Notes: a model not told the origin generated them from the letters alone. A DNA stretch of 32,253 bases from Rhodoferax sp. (GCF_011391645.1 NZ_JAABQC010000022.1:1-32253), one strand, 5' to 3'. Shown: positions 7,228 to 16,636, counted from the first letter of the stretch. Numbers and translations: made by a program.

Positions 7228-9942
7228 TTAGGGGTGGGAAGGGGAGGGCGCGAAGACCTGGTGCCACAAGGCCAGAATGGCTTCGCGCTGGGCCTGCATG
7301 GCGTTTGACGCGAGCTGGATGGATGCTTCGTCAAGGCGCGCCTTGTGCTGCACCTGGCGCATGGCCCGGTAGGCGCCGGCGGCAGCGTGTCCCACGCCCG
7401 CGGGCAGCAATCCCAGGCTCTCGGCGCGTTCCAGCAGCGCGATGTTGCCCGCGTTGGCCATCAGTTCAGGGTGGGCAGCCGACTGCGACAGCACCAGGAA
7501 CTGCATCACAAACTCAGCGTCGATCATGCCGCCGGGGCTGTACTTGATGTCAAATTTGTCAGCTTTCACCGGTTGCGCGTCTGCCATGCGCTCTCGCATG
7601 GCAACAATCTCTGCGCGCAAGCTATTTGCATCACGCGGCGCGGTGATCACTGTCTTGCGCACGGCATCAAAGCGCTCGTGTAGGGACGCATCACCGAGCA
7701 CGCAGCGCGCCCGAGTCATGGCCTGGTGTTCCCAGGTCCAGGCGGTGTTGGAGCCGCGTTTTTGCTGGTAATTGGCATAGGCCGCAAAACTGGTGATCAG
7801 CAGGCCGGCGTTGCCGTTGGGGCGCAGTGCGGTGTCAATTTCATAGAGGTCGCCCTCGCCGGTTTTAACGGTCAGCCAGTTGATGAGCTTGCGCACCAGC
7901 GCGGCATAGACTTCAGGCGCGTTTTCATCGTCATCATCAAACACAAACACGATGTCAAGATCGCTGCCGTAGCCCAGTTCCTTGCCGCCCAGCTTGCCAT
8001 AGGCAATGATGCCGAAGCGGGGCTGCGCGCGATGCGCCTTTTTGAGGTGGGCCCAGCACCAGCGGGTGGTGATGCGCAGCACGGCGTCGGCCAGCGCACT
8101 CAGGTCGTCGGCCACCTGCTCCACCGTGAGTTTGCCTTCAATGTCGCGCGCCAGGGTGCGAAACACCTCGGCGTGGTGGGCCCGGCGCAGCAGGTTGAGC
8201 AGGGTTTCCTCGTCGTCCTCGCCCGTGCCAGTCAAGGCGCTGCGGCGGTGGTCGAGCTCGACCTCAAACTCCTCAGCGTTGAAGCGTTCCTGCATCATGG
8301 CGGGGCTGGCCAGCTCGTCAATCACGCCTGGATGCAGCAGCAGGTAGCGCGCCGGCCAGCGCGCTGCACCCAGCAGGCGCAGCAGCCGTTCGTGCACCTG
8401 CGGGCGTTCCAACAGCAAGGCGAGGTAACTTTCGCGGCGCAGCAGGGGTTCCATCCAATCCACCAGGCGCACTGCCGCCGCCTCGGTCACGCGGTCTTCG
8501 CGAACCCATTGCGCGGTGCGTCCAAGCAGGCGCAGCAGGCGCTCGCGGGCCTCGTCGCGCAGCGCCAGCACGCGCGGGTGCTGGCACCAGGACGCAAGCC
8601 GCTGGCGAAAGTCGTCGCCCAGCTGCGGCAACAAGTCGTCGATGGTCTGATTGGCCGGCTTGGCTTTGCCATTGTTGCAGCCCTTGCATTCAGGCTCGGG
8701 ACCACCCAGCAGTTTGTCAAATTCTTGCGCCACCAGTTCGCGGTGGGCATCAAGCTGGCCCAGCAGCGCATGCGGGGAGGCATAACCCATGGTCTGCGAT
8801 ATCCAGTCCAGATCGTGGTCCTGGGTGGGCAGCACATGGGTTTGCTGGTCGTCCAGGTACTGGATGCGGTGTTCGATCTGGCGCAGGAAGATGTAGGCCT
8901 GGGCCAGTGCGGTTGCGGTCAGCTCTGACATCAGATTGGCGCGCACCAGACGTGGCAGCGCGCTCAAAGTCGGGCGGGTGCGGAGCTCGGGAAAATGTCC
9001 GGCGCGCACCACCTGCAGCAGTTGCACGGTGAATTCAATCTCGCGGATGCCGCCGCGCGAGAGCTTGACATCATTGGCGCGCTCGGGGTGGCCGGCGCTG
9101 CGTTTGGCGGCGTGCTCGCGTATTTGCCGGTGCAGCACACGCAGGGCGTCAAAAACGCTGTAGTCAAGGTAGCGCCGAAAGACAAAGGGCATGACCACCT
9201 TGCGCAGCGCCTGGGTGGTGCCGCTGGTGACGCTCTCAAAAGGCGCCACCACCCGGCTTTTGAGCCAGGCAAAGCGTTCCCACTCGCGCCCCTGCACATG
9301 CAGGTATTCCTCCAGCGCGTCCAGCGACACCGCTGCCGGGCCCGAGTTGCCATTGGGGCGCAAGGCCAGGTCGACACGGAACACAAAACCATGCTCGGTG
9401 GTGTCGCCCACCAGCGCGTACACCGCGCGCACCACCTTGCCAAAATATTCATGGTTGGTGATGCGCCCGCGCCCCAAGGCATCGCCCGCCGTGTCACCGT
9501 CTTCGTCATAAATGTAAATCAGGTCGATGTCGCTGGACACATTGAGCTCGCGCGCGCCGAGCTTGCCCATGCCGACAATCCAGAGCTGGGCGCGCTGGCC
9601 CGAAGGCGTCAGGGGAGCGCCGTGACTTTGGTCGATTGCGGCCTGCGCTTGTTGCAGAGCGTGGTTGAGGGCGAATTCGGCCAGCTCGGTCATGGCCTGG
9701 GTAACCCGCGCCAGCGGCAGCAGTTGTTCGCAGTCCAGACACAGCAGGCGCTCGATCACCAGTTGGCGCGTGATGCGCAGCGCGCTGGCCATGTCATGGC
9801 CCTGTGTCTGCAGGGTTTGATAGGTGGCCTGCAAATGCCCCGGATCCGGCACGCCGGGGGCCAGCAGGGGAAGCTCGGCCTGGTAGCGGCGGCGCACGCG
9901 TTGGGCAAAACGGGAATGGGTGGCCAGGGAGGGTCGGGTCAT
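7228..9942 (-). CDS. glnE: Bifunctional glutamine synthetase adenylyltransferase / adenylyl-removing enzyme
   Basis: A 904-residue cytosolic regulator that adenylylates glutamine synthetase when nitrogen is plentiful and removes AMP when it is scarce, under control of PII (GlnB) and glutamine. Two homologous nucleotidyltransferase domains are visible. The N-terminal deadenylylation domain has GMGKLGARELNVSSDIDL from about residue 124, followed by YIYDEDGD. The C-terminal adenylylation domain has AYGKLGGKELGYGSDLDIVF near residue 640, with further acidic residues. Both metal-binding Asp pairs (S-D-I-D and S-D-L-D) are intact, so both activities should be present. E. coli GlnE is about 946 residues, so this is full length. 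It is divergent from yhdP, with only 8 to 32 bases between starts, so their promoters must overlap coding or each other. Confidence 0.96.
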   Translation of the reverse strand: MTRPSLATHSRFAQRVRRRYQAELPLLAPGVPDPGHLQATYQTLQTQGHDMASALRITRQLVIERLLCLDCEQLLPLARVTQAMTELAEFALNHALQQAQAAIDQSHGAPLTPSGQRAQLWIVGMGKLGARELNVSSDIDLIYIYDEDGDTAGDALGRGRITNHEYFGKVVRAVYALVGDTTEHGFVFRVDLALRPNGNSGPAAVSLDALEEYLHVQGREWERFAWLKSRVVAPFESVTSGTTQALRKVVMPFVFRRYLDYSVFDALRVLHRQIREHAAKRSAGHPERANDVKLSRGGIREIEFTVQLLQVVRAGHFPELRTRPTLSALPRLVRANLMSELTATALAQAYIFLRQIEHRIQYLDDQQTHVLPTQDHDLDWISQTMGYASPHALLGQLDAHRELVAQEFDKLLGGPEPECKGCNNGKAKPANQTIDDLLPQLGDDFRQRLASWCQHPRVLALRDEARERLLRLLGRTAQWVREDRVTEAAAVRLVDWMEPLLRRESYLALLLERPQVHERLLRLLGAARWPARYLLLHPGVIDELASPAMMQERFNAEEFEVELDHRRSALTGTGEDDEETLLNLLRRAHHAEVFRTLARDIEGKLTVEQVADDLSALADAVLRITTRWCWAHLKKAHRAQPRFGIIAYGKLGGKELGYGSDLDIVFVFDDDDENAPEVYAALVRKLINWLTVKTGEGDLYEIDTALRPNGNAGLLITSFAAYANYQQKRGSNTAWTWEHQAMTRARCVLGDASLHERFDAVRKTVITAPRDANSLRAEIVAMRERMADAQPVKADKFDIKYSPGGMIDAEFVMQFLVLSQSAAHPELMANAGNIALLERAESLGLLPAGVGHAAAGAYRAMRQVQHKARLDEASIQLASNAMQAQREAILALWHQVFAPSPSHP

Positions 9943-9974
9943 AATTCTGGTTGAGCAACTTTTATCGAATCAAT

Positions 9975-12900
9975 GTGTCGCCCATTCCCTCCAAACTTCT
10001 GAAAACCTGGTCAGGCCTGACGCGTTGGCTTTTGGCTGTGGTGGTCGTGGCTTGGCTGCTGTTGGGTCTGGCCTGGGGAGCGCTTCACTGGGTTATTGTG
10101 CCGCGAATTGGCGAATTTCGCCCGCAGCTTGAAACGCGAGCCTCGCAGGCCCTGGGGGTAACCGTGCGGGTCGGTGCGGTGAGCGCTCAAACCAATGGCA
10201 TGGTGCCTTCATTTGAGTTGCTTGACGTGACCCTGCTCGATGCGCAGGGTCGGGTGGGTTTGAGTTTGCCGCGCGTTCTGATTGCCCTGTCGCCCCGCTC
10301 ACTGTGGCGCCTGGGCTTTGAGCAGATTTACCTGGACCAGCCCAAGCTCGATATCCGGCGCGCGCCCGACGGGAAAATCACCATCGGCGGGCTGGATTTT
10401 TCGAACGCCAATCAGGCTGATCCGGCGGCACTCGACTGGTTTTTTTCGCAGTTTGAGTTCGCCATTCACGATGGCACCGTGCGCTGGACCGACGAGCAGC
10501 GCGCCGTGGAGCCGGTGGTGCTGCAAAAGGTGGCACTGGTGGTGCGCAACCGGGGTCGTCACCACGATGTGCGCCTGGATGCCACGCCGCCCGAGGCCTG
10601 GGGTAGCGCCTTCAATGTGCAGGGCAGGTTCCTGCAGCCGCTGCTGTCACGCCAGAACGGCCGCTGGCAGGAGTGGGAGGGCCAGCTTTACGCCGCGTTC
10701 GAGCGGGCCGACCTGTCTGAACTGCGCCGCTACGTGCGTCTGGGCGTTGACCTGAGCCAGGGCCGGGGCGGGTTGCGGGCGTGGATGGATGTGGCGCAAG
10801 GGCGTGTCACCCAGGTGGTGGCGGATGTGGCCTTGTCTGAAGTCAGCGTCGTGTTGGGCGCTGATTTGAAGCCGCTGGCGTTGCAGCGGGTGCAGGGGCG
10901 CCTGGGGGGGCGCAAGTCGCCAGACGGGTTTGAGTTCTACACCCAGTCGCTGGCTTTTGACACGCAGGATGGCCTGCATTGGCCCGGCGGCAATGCCCAT
11001 CTGCAGTTGGCGCATGCCCGAGCCGGGCAGTCTGAGCGTGGTGAATTCAGGGCCGACCGGCTGGACTTGGCCGCATTGGCGCAGATTGCCAGTCGTTTGC
11101 CTCTGGACGAAACGGTGCGCGCCAAGCTGCGCGACTATGCGCCCAAGGGCCAGGTGGACACGCTGAACGCCGCTTGGCAGGGGCCATGGGCGGCACCGGT
11201 CAAATACACCGCAAGGGGCCGGGTGAGTCAGCTTGAAGTTGCCGCCGTGGCTTCCTCGCCAGGGTTGCGGTCGCTCAATGCGGATTTTGATTTTGACCAG
11301 GATGGTGGCCAGGCCCGCCTTGCCATGGCGGCAGGCAGCCTTGATTTGCCCACGATATTTCAGGACCCGGTGATGGCCGTTGACGCGTTGACAGCCGAGG
11401 CACGCTGGCAAGTGCGGGGCGAGCACATCGCGGTGCAACTGGATAAGGTCAAGTTTGCCAATGCTGACGCGCAGGGCGAGGCGCAAATCAAATGGGAAAC
11501 CAGCGACCCGGCCAAGCCGGGCGGCCTGGGCAGGTTTCCGGGGGTGCTGGACCTGCAGGCCAACCTGAGCCGCGCCGATGGCACAAAAGTGCATCGCTAT
11601 TTGCCGCTGGTGATCAACCAGGAGGCGCGCGACTACGTGCGCGATGCGGTGCTTGACGGGCGCGCCAGTTCGGTGCGCTTTCAGGTAAAAGGCGCGATCG
11701 ACCAGTTGCCTTCGATAGACCCCAAAAAAGGCGCCTTTAACATCACCGCGCAAATCGAGGGTGCCAGATTGGCTTATGTGCCGCGCAGTCTGCAAGACAG
11801 CGGCGAACTGCCCTGGCCGGTGCTGAACGACCTCAGCGGTGAACTGGTGATCGACCGGATGCAGTTGCAGGTCAACAACGGGCGCGCCAAACTGGGTGAC
11901 GGCACGGCTTTGCAGGTGAGCCGGGTCGAGGCCCTGATTGATGATCTCGACGATGCGAAGGTCGCTGTCAATGCCGATTTCAAGGGGCCGATGCCCGAGT
12001 TGATGCGCCTGGTCAACGCCTCGCCCCTGGGTGACATGACCGGGCAGGCGCTCGTCAACAGCAAAGTCACCGGCAATGCCGATTACCAGCTCAGGCTGTT
12101 GCTGCCGATTGACGAGATCAGCCAATCCCGCGTCAGCGGCGGCATCACGCTGGCGGGCAACGAGGTGCAGATCACCCCGAACAGCCCCAGGTTCACGCAG
12201 GCACGCGGCAGGGTCAATTTCACTGAAGCCGGATTCTCATTGAGCGCCGTGCAGGCGCAGATGTTGGGCGGGGCTGCGCGTCTGGACGGCGGCTGGGTGC
12301 TGGTGCCGGAGTCGCCCAGCAGCCGTGGCGCGCCGACCCTGATTCGCGCCAGCGGTGTCGCATCGGCCGAGGGTTTGCGCCAGGCGTCCGAGCTGGATTT
12401 TTTGGCGCGACTGGCGCGCCAGGCCACGGGCAACGCGGCCTATACCGCCACCCTTGGGCTGCGCCGCGGGGTGACCGAGCTGCTGGTCAACAGCAACCTG
12501 CAGGGAATGGCGTTGAGTTTGCCTGCCCCTTTGGGTAAGACTGCCCAGGCGCTAATGCCATTGCGCCTGGAGACCGTCTTGCTGGCCGATGCGCCAGGTC
12601 CGCTGCAAGACCGGCTCACTGTGTCATTGGCCAACCTGGTGCAAGTGGTTTACGAGCGCGACGTATCGCAAGCCGAGCCGCGCGTGCTGCGTGGCGCCAT
12701 AGGCGTTGGGCTGGATGCGCAGGAGTCGGTCCCGCTGGCTGCGGCTGGCGTGAGTGCCAATATCAACCTGAAAAATTTCAATGTCGATGCTTGGAGTGAT
12801 GTCTTGAAGCAGGCCACCGAGGGTCAACTGACAGGGTCTGCGCTGGCGGCAGGCAACACGCCGGCCATGTCCTACTTTCCGAATCAAGTGGCGGTGCGCT

Positions 12901-14048
12901 CGGAGGCGTTGACGTTTGGCGGACGGCAGCTCAACCAGGTCGTGCTTGGGGCTGGGCGCGAAGGAGGCTTGTGGCGAGCCAATCTGCTTGCCACCGAGCT
13001 CAACGGTTATCTTGAATATCGCCAGCCCAATGCCACGGTGAGCGGTGGCGCTGAAGGACGGCTTTACGCCCGACTGGCGCGCTTGACCCTTGCGCCGGGC
13101 GCGCAGGCCGATGTGGAGGCTTTGCTGGATGCCCAACCGGCCAGCATCCCGGCGCTGGACATTGTGGTGGACGATTTTGAATTGCGCGGCAAAGAACTGG
13201 GGCGTCTGGAGGTGGAGGCCGTGAACAGCAGTCGCCTGCCAGGCCAGGGTGAGTCCGGGCTGCGCGAGTGGCGTCTGAATAAATTCAACCTGGCGGTGCC
13301 TGAGGCCAGCTTTGTAGCCAGTGGCAATTGGGCGGCGCTCAACGCGGTACCACAAGGCGCCGGCGCAACGCCAGCCGCCACGCAGCGCAGGCGCACGGCG
13401 ATGAACTTCAAGCTCGATATTGCCGACAGTGGCGCCCTGCTCAATCGAATGGGTCTGAAGGATGTGGTGCGTGGCGGGCGCGGCAAGCTCGAGGGCCAGG
13501 TGGGGTGGCTGGGCTCGCCCCTGAGCCTGGATTACCCGTCCATGAACGGCGCGTTCACGGTCAATGTGGCGTCGGGTCAGTTTCTCAAGGCCGATCCGGG
13601 CATTGCCAAACTGCTCGGCGTGCTGAGCTTGCAGGCCTTGCCGCGGCGCCTGACGCTTGATTTCAGGGATGTCTTCAGTGAAGGCTTTGCGTTTGATTTT
13701 TTGCGCGGCGATGTGAGAATTGACAGGGGCATGGCGCTGACCAACAACTTGCAAATGAAGGGTGTCAATGCGGCGGTGTTGATGGAGGGCAGCGCTGACA
13801 TTGCCCGCGAGACGCAAGACCTGAGGGTGGTCGTGGTCCCTGAAATCAGTTCGGGCACCGCGTCGCTGCTGGTGGCCACGGCGATCAACCCGCTCATTGG
13901 CCTGGGCACTTTTTTGGCGGAGTTGTTTTTGCGCCGCCCGATGATTGAATCAGCGACCCAGGAATTTCATGTGGATGGCGCCTGGGACGACCCGAAAATC
14001 ACCAAAGTGCCGCGTTCCAAGGCCGCAAATCCGGAGACGAAACCATGA
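9975..14048 (+). CDS. yhdP: YhdP/AsmA-like giant envelope protein (TIGR02099 family)
   Basis: About 1357 residues. There is one N-terminal transmembrane segment (roughly residues 18-40), preceded by basic residues, and then a very long periplasmic region rich in beta-strand-like repeats. In E. coli, YhdP is one of the AsmA-like bridge proteins (with TamB and YdbH) that carry phospholipid to the outer membrane. C-terminal segments RLTLDFRDVFSEGFAFDFLRGDV, NLQMKGVNAAVLMEGSADIA and NPLIGLGTFLAELFLRRP are the family's most conserved part. The start is uncertain: GTG at 9975 gives VSPIPSKLLK, and TTG at 9951 adds eight residues; neither has a clear ribosome-binding site. The stop codon overlaps the ATG of the next gene (ATGA), indicating translational coupling. 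Confidence 0.9.
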   Translation: MSPIPSKLLKTWSGLTRWLLAVVVVAWLLLGLAWGALHWVIVPRIGEFRPQLETRASQALGVTVRVGAVSAQTNGMVPSFELLDVTLLDAQGRVGLSLPRVLIALSPRSLWRLGFEQIYLDQPKLDIRRAPDGKITIGGLDFSNANQADPAALDWFFSQFEFAIHDGTVRWTDEQRAVEPVVLQKVALVVRNRGRHHDVRLDATPPEAWGSAFNVQGRFLQPLLSRQNGRWQEWEGQLYAAFERADLSELRRYVRLGVDLSQGRGGLRAWMDVAQGRVTQVVADVALSEVSVVLGADLKPLALQRVQGRLGGRKSPDGFEFYTQSLAFDTQDGLHWPGGNAHLQLAHARAGQSERGEFRADRLDLAALAQIASRLPLDETVRAKLRDYAPKGQVDTLNAAWQGPWAAPVKYTARGRVSQLEVAAVASSPGLRSLNADFDFDQDGGQARLAMAAGSLDLPTIFQDPVMAVDALTAEARWQVRGEHIAVQLDKVKFANADAQGEAQIKWETSDPAKPGGLGRFPGVLDLQANLSRADGTKVHRYLPLVINQEARDYVRDAVLDGRASSVRFQVKGAIDQLPSIDPKKGAFNITAQIEGARLAYVPRSLQDSGELPWPVLNDLSGELVIDRMQLQVNNGRAKLGDGTALQVSRVEALIDDLDDAKVAVNADFKGPMPELMRLVNASPLGDMTGQALVNSKVTGNADYQLRLLLPIDEISQSRVSGGITLAGNEVQITPNSPRFTQARGRVNFTEAGFSLSAVQAQMLGGAARLDGGWVLVPESPSSRGAPTLIRASGVASAEGLRQASELDFLARLARQATGNAAYTATLGLRRGVTELLVNSNLQGMALSLPAPLGKTAQALMPLRLETVLLADAPGPLQDRLTVSLANLVQVVYERDVSQAEPRVLRGAIGVGLDAQESVPLAAAGVSANINLKNFNVDAWSDVLKQATEGQLTGSALAAGNTPAMSYFPNQVAVRSEALTFGGRQLNQVVLGAGREGGLWRANLLATELNGYLEYRQPNATVSGGAEGRLYARLARLTLAPGAQADVEALLDAQPASIPALDIVVDDFELRGKELGRLEVEAVNSSRLPGQGESGLREWRLNKFNLAVPEASFVASGNWAALNAVPQGAGATPAATQRRRTAMNFKLDIADSGALLNRMGLKDVVRGGRGKLEGQVGWLGSPLSLDYPSMNGAFTVNVASGQFLKADPGIAKLLGVLSLQALPRRLTLDFRDVFSEGFAFDFLRGDVRIDRGMALTNNLQMKGVNAAVLMEGSADIARETQDLRVVVVPEISSGTASLLVATAINPLIGLGTFLAELFLRRPMIESATQEFHVDGAWDDPKITKVPRSKAANPETKP

Positions 14049-14896
14049 AAATCGCTGCCATCCAAATGGTCTCGGGCACAGACCTGCCCGCCAATCTGGC
14101 GCAAGCCCGCGCGTTGTTGCGCGAAGCCGCGCAGGCCGGCGCCGAACTGGCGGTGTTGCCCGAGTATTTCTGCCTGATGGGTTTGCGTGATGCTGACAAG
14201 CTGGCGATTCAGGAGCCTTTTGGGCAAGGCCCGATCCAGCAGTTTTTGAGCGATGCCGCCCGCGAACTCGGGCTGTGGCTGGTGGGCGGAACCTTGCCGC
14301 TCACTGCCTCGCCTGACAGCCCGGCCCGAGAGTCGGCCAACGAGCAGCAGGCTGGCCGGGTGTTCAACAGTTCGCTGGTGTATTCGCCGGCGGGCCAGTG
14401 CCAGGCGCGCTACGACAAAATGCATTTGTTCAGGTTCAACAATGGTGTAGAGCGTTATGACGAATCGCTGGTGCTCGCCGCCGGCCGCCAACCCGTCACT
14501 TTCGATGTGGCTTCCGTGGACGGTCACACCTGGCGATTCGGCATGAGTGTGTGTTACGACCTGCGCTTTGCCGAGTTGTACCGGCATTACGCCCGGGCCG
14601 GTGCGCATGTGATGCTGGTGCCCAGCGCCTTCACCCACACCACCGGGCAGGACCACTGGGAGGTCCTGCTGCGTGCCCGCGCCATCGAAAACCTGGCGTT
14701 CGTGGTGGCCGCCGCCCAGGGTGGCCTGCATGACAACCAGCGCAGCACCTGGGGTCACGCCATGCTGGTCGACCCGTGGGGAAAACTGCTGGGGGTGCGC
14801 GAACAAGGGCCGGGCGTGGTGACGGCCGACTTGTCCTGGGACCTGATGCAGCAATACCGCAGTCGTTTGCCGGCCCTTGAACACCGGCTGATGTGA
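14045..14896 (+). CDS. Carbon-nitrogen hydrolase (nitrilase superfamily, Nit1/Nit2 type amidase)
   Basis: A 283-residue cytosolic amidase. The nitrilase triad is complete: E40 (LPEYF), K125 (YDKMHLF) and C170 (SVCYDLRF). Neighbouring residues fit the Nit1/Nit2 branch, whose members hydrolyse deaminated glutathione or omega-amides such as 2-oxoglutaramate (metabolite repair). The segment DKMHLFRF is followed by the expected NNGVERYDES loop, and the C-terminal RSTWGHAMLVDPWG is typical. The ATG overlaps the yhdP stop codon by four bases, and its own stop codon shares one base with the mltA start. The pairing yhdP-nit-mltA suggests an old operon, although the amidase itself has no obvious envelope role. 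The exact substrate cannot be told from sequence. Confidence 0.9.
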   Translation: MKIAAIQMVSGTDLPANLAQARALLREAAQAGAELAVLPEYFCLMGLRDADKLAIQEPFGQGPIQQFLSDAARELGLWLVGGTLPLTASPDSPARESANEQQAGRVFNSSLVYSPAGQCQARYDKMHLFRFNNGVERYDESLVLAAGRQPVTFDVASVDGHTWRFGMSVCYDLRFAELYRHYARAGAHVMLVPSAFTHTTGQDHWEVLLRARAIENLAFVVAAAQGGLHDNQRSTWGHAMLVDPWGKLLGVREQGPGVVTADLSWDLMQQYRSRLPALEHRLM

Positions 14897-16050
14897 TGGC
14901 CAAGACCGCATTTTTTCGTTACTTGCTGGCGGCATGCCTCATCAGTGCACTGGTGGCCTGCAGCACGCCCCCGCCAGTGCAGAACATACCCGGTGCGCAG
15001 CAGCCGTCCGCCTCGCCGTTGCCCGATCTGGCAGTGGCTGGCGCTGCCCTGACGCGCGGCAACAGCCGCTGGCAGCCGGCGGCCTGGACCGAATTGCCAG
15101 GTTTTGGCAACGATGCCCTGTTTGAAGCCTGGAACGCCTGGCTCAAGAGCTGTGAGCGTCCGGGGCCGGTGTTCGCCCCTTTGTGCCCTGATGTGCGCCG
15201 CTTGAGCATTGGCACCGATGCTGAGCAGCGCCAGTGGTTGCTCAGCCGACTCCAGCCTTACCGCGTTGAGCCCTTGCAAGGCGGGCCGGCGAGCGGCTTG
15301 TTGACCGCCTATTTTGAGCCTGAACTAGAGGCCCGGCGCTTGCCCGGCCAGGGATTTCTGGTGCCCCTGTACCAGCCACCCGCCAATTTGAAGACGCGCC
15401 AGCCCTGGTTTACCCGGCAGGAAATCGACACCCTGGCGCCAGCACAAGAGGCCTTGCGTGGCCGCGAAATTGTGTACCTGAACGACCCGGTGCAGGCCTT
15501 GGTGTTGCAGATCCAGGGTTCGGGCCGTGTCCGGGTGACCGAACCCGATGGCAGCGTGCGCCTGGTGCGGCTGGCCTATGCCGGGAACAACGGCCAGCCG
15601 TACCAAAGCATTGGCCGCTGGCTGCTCGATCAGGGCGAGTTGCGCGATGCCACCTGGCCCGGCATCCAGGCCTGGCTGCGGCAAAACCCGCAGCGCGTCA
15701 ATGAACTGCTGTGGAAGAATCCGCGCGTGGTTTTTTTCAAGGAAGAGCGTTTGGGTGACTTTGATGCCGCCTTTGGCCCCAAAGGCGCGCAAGGCGTGCC
15801 GCTCACCCCCGGACGCTCGATTGCCGTCGATCCGCAGAGCATTCCCTACGGCACGCCGGTGTGGCTGGCCTCCGAAGGGCCACAAATCAACTTGCAGCGT
15901 CTGGTGCTGGCGCAGGACACCGGCAGCGCCATACTCGGCGCGGTACGGGCCGATTATTTTGCCGGTTGGGGTGTTGCGGCAGGCGAGCTGGCCGGACGGC
16001 TCAAGCAGCCGCTGCGTCTTTGGGTGCTGTGGCCCAAGCCGGCTCCGTGA
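14896..16050 (+). CDS. mltA: Membrane-bound lytic murein transglycosylase A (lipoprotein)
   Basis: A 384-residue outer-membrane lipoprotein that cuts the MurNAc-GlcNAc bond of peptidoglycan to give 1,6-anhydro ends. The signal peptide ends in lipobox LVAC (C22). The MltA barrel follows: LLTAYFEPELEARR, VLQIQGSGRV and YAGNNGQPYQSIGRWL are family signatures. The C-terminal 3D domain has VDPQSIPYGTPVW and the catalytic-aspartate stretch AQDTGSAILGAVRADYFAGWG. The ATG at 14896 shares its A with the stop codon of the amidase (TGATG). A GTG one codon earlier is possible but less likely. The 236 bases after the stop separate it from yajC. Confidence 0.95.
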   Translation: MAKTAFFRYLLAACLISALVACSTPPPVQNIPGAQQPSASPLPDLAVAGAALTRGNSRWQPAAWTELPGFGNDALFEAWNAWLKSCERPGPVFAPLCPDVRRLSIGTDAEQRQWLLSRLQPYRVEPLQGGPASGLLTAYFEPELEARRLPGQGFLVPLYQPPANLKTRQPWFTRQEIDTLAPAQEALRGREIVYLNDPVQALVLQIQGSGRVRVTEPDGSVRLVRLAYAGNNGQPYQSIGRWLLDQGELRDATWPGIQAWLRQNPQRVNELLWKNPRVVFFKEERLGDFDAAFGPKGAQGVPLTPGRSIAVDPQSIPYGTPVWLASEGPQINLQRLVLAQDTGSAILGAVRADYFAGWGVAAGELAGRLKQPLRLWVLWPKPAP

Positions 16051-16204
16051 AAGCTGCCGAGCGTTGGCGCGTATTCCGCAAGACATCCGGGGCTTTGGTC
16101 ATGGCAAAACACACCATGCGGCGCTGGCAATGGAAGAATGGCGCTCCTGAAAATACCGTTTCGTGCGTCGCTGGTGCCCTGAACCGTCACAATTAGCGCC
16201 CGCA

Positions 16205-16266
16205 TACAATGCCCACCTGCCAGGAAAGCGCGCTCGCGTGCGCCTTTCATGCGCTTATTTTTTGAT
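16205..16266 (+). promoter_or_regulatory. yajC leader: possible -10 box and stem-loops
   Basis: TACAAT (16205-16210) is a candidate -10 box, but no good -35 box lies 16-18 bases before it. Downstream, AAAG-C-GCGC (16225-16233) can pair with GCGC-CTTT (16240-16247), leaving C29 bulged and a six-base loop. Alternatively AAGCGC (16226-16231) pairs with GCGCTT (16251-16256), which is followed by ATTTTTT. The two folds exclude each other, which is the arrangement of a terminator/antiterminator leader. The yajC start follows 20 bases later behind a good GGAG site. The pairing is seen; any regulation is inference. Confidence 0.3.
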
Positions 16267-16286
16267 TCACCTATCTGGAGTTTGCC

Positions 16287-16619
16287 GTGTTTATTTCTTC
16301 TGCCATTGCCCAAACCGCCCCCGCCGCAGCTTCTGGCGGTGACGTGCAGTCTTCGCTCATGGGCATGCTGCCTCTGGTGCTGATGTTTGTGGTGCTGTAC
16401 TTTGTGATGATTCGTCCTCAAATGAAAAAGGCGAAAGAGCACAAAGCCATGATCGAGGCCCTCTCCAAGGGCGATGAAGTCGCCACAGCCGGTGGTATTT
16501 TGGGCAAGGTCACCAAGCTGGGTGACAGCTTTATTGACATTGAAGTGGCCAATGGCATCGAAGTTCATTTGCAGCGCAGTGCCGTGGTTCAGGTGTTGCC
16601 CCGGGGCAGCATCAAGTAA
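16287..16619 (+). CDS. yajC: Sec translocon accessory subunit YajC
   Basis: A 110-residue inner-membrane protein that associates with SecD-SecF and assists SecYEG-dependent export. It has a short periplasmic N-terminus, one transmembrane helix at about 24-44 (MGMLPLVLMFVVLYFVMIRP), the conserved RPQMKKAKEH motif just inside, and a small cytosolic beta-rich domain (GDEVATAGGILGKV, VHLQRSAVVQVLP). It starts with GTG at 16287, well placed behind GGAG. It heads the run yajC-secD-secF. In many proteobacteria tgt and queA precede yajC; here mltA does, so the operon start is different. Confidence 0.97.
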   Translation: MFISSAIAQTAPAAASGGDVQSSLMGMLPLVLMFVVLYFVMIRPQMKKAKEHKAMIEALSKGDEVATAGGILGKVTKLGDSFIDIEVANGIEVHLQRSAVVQVLPRGSIK

Positions 16620-16636
16620 ATTCACCCGCCTTGAGC

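Noticed and set aside
7726-9954. Two long plus-strand open frames opposite glnE
   Set aside because: They mirror the glnE codons and have no ribosome sites or family motifs.
10647-13817. Long minus-strand frames opposite yhdP (492 and 397 codons)
   Set aside because: Shadow frames of yhdP; composition is typical of antisense GC-rich translation.
16101-16196. 31-codon frame upstream of yajC, considered as a VemP/SecM-like arrest peptide controlling secDF
   Set aside because: It has no hydrophobic export signal and no ribosome site, and it ends before the only -10-like box, so it is probably not in the yajC leader.
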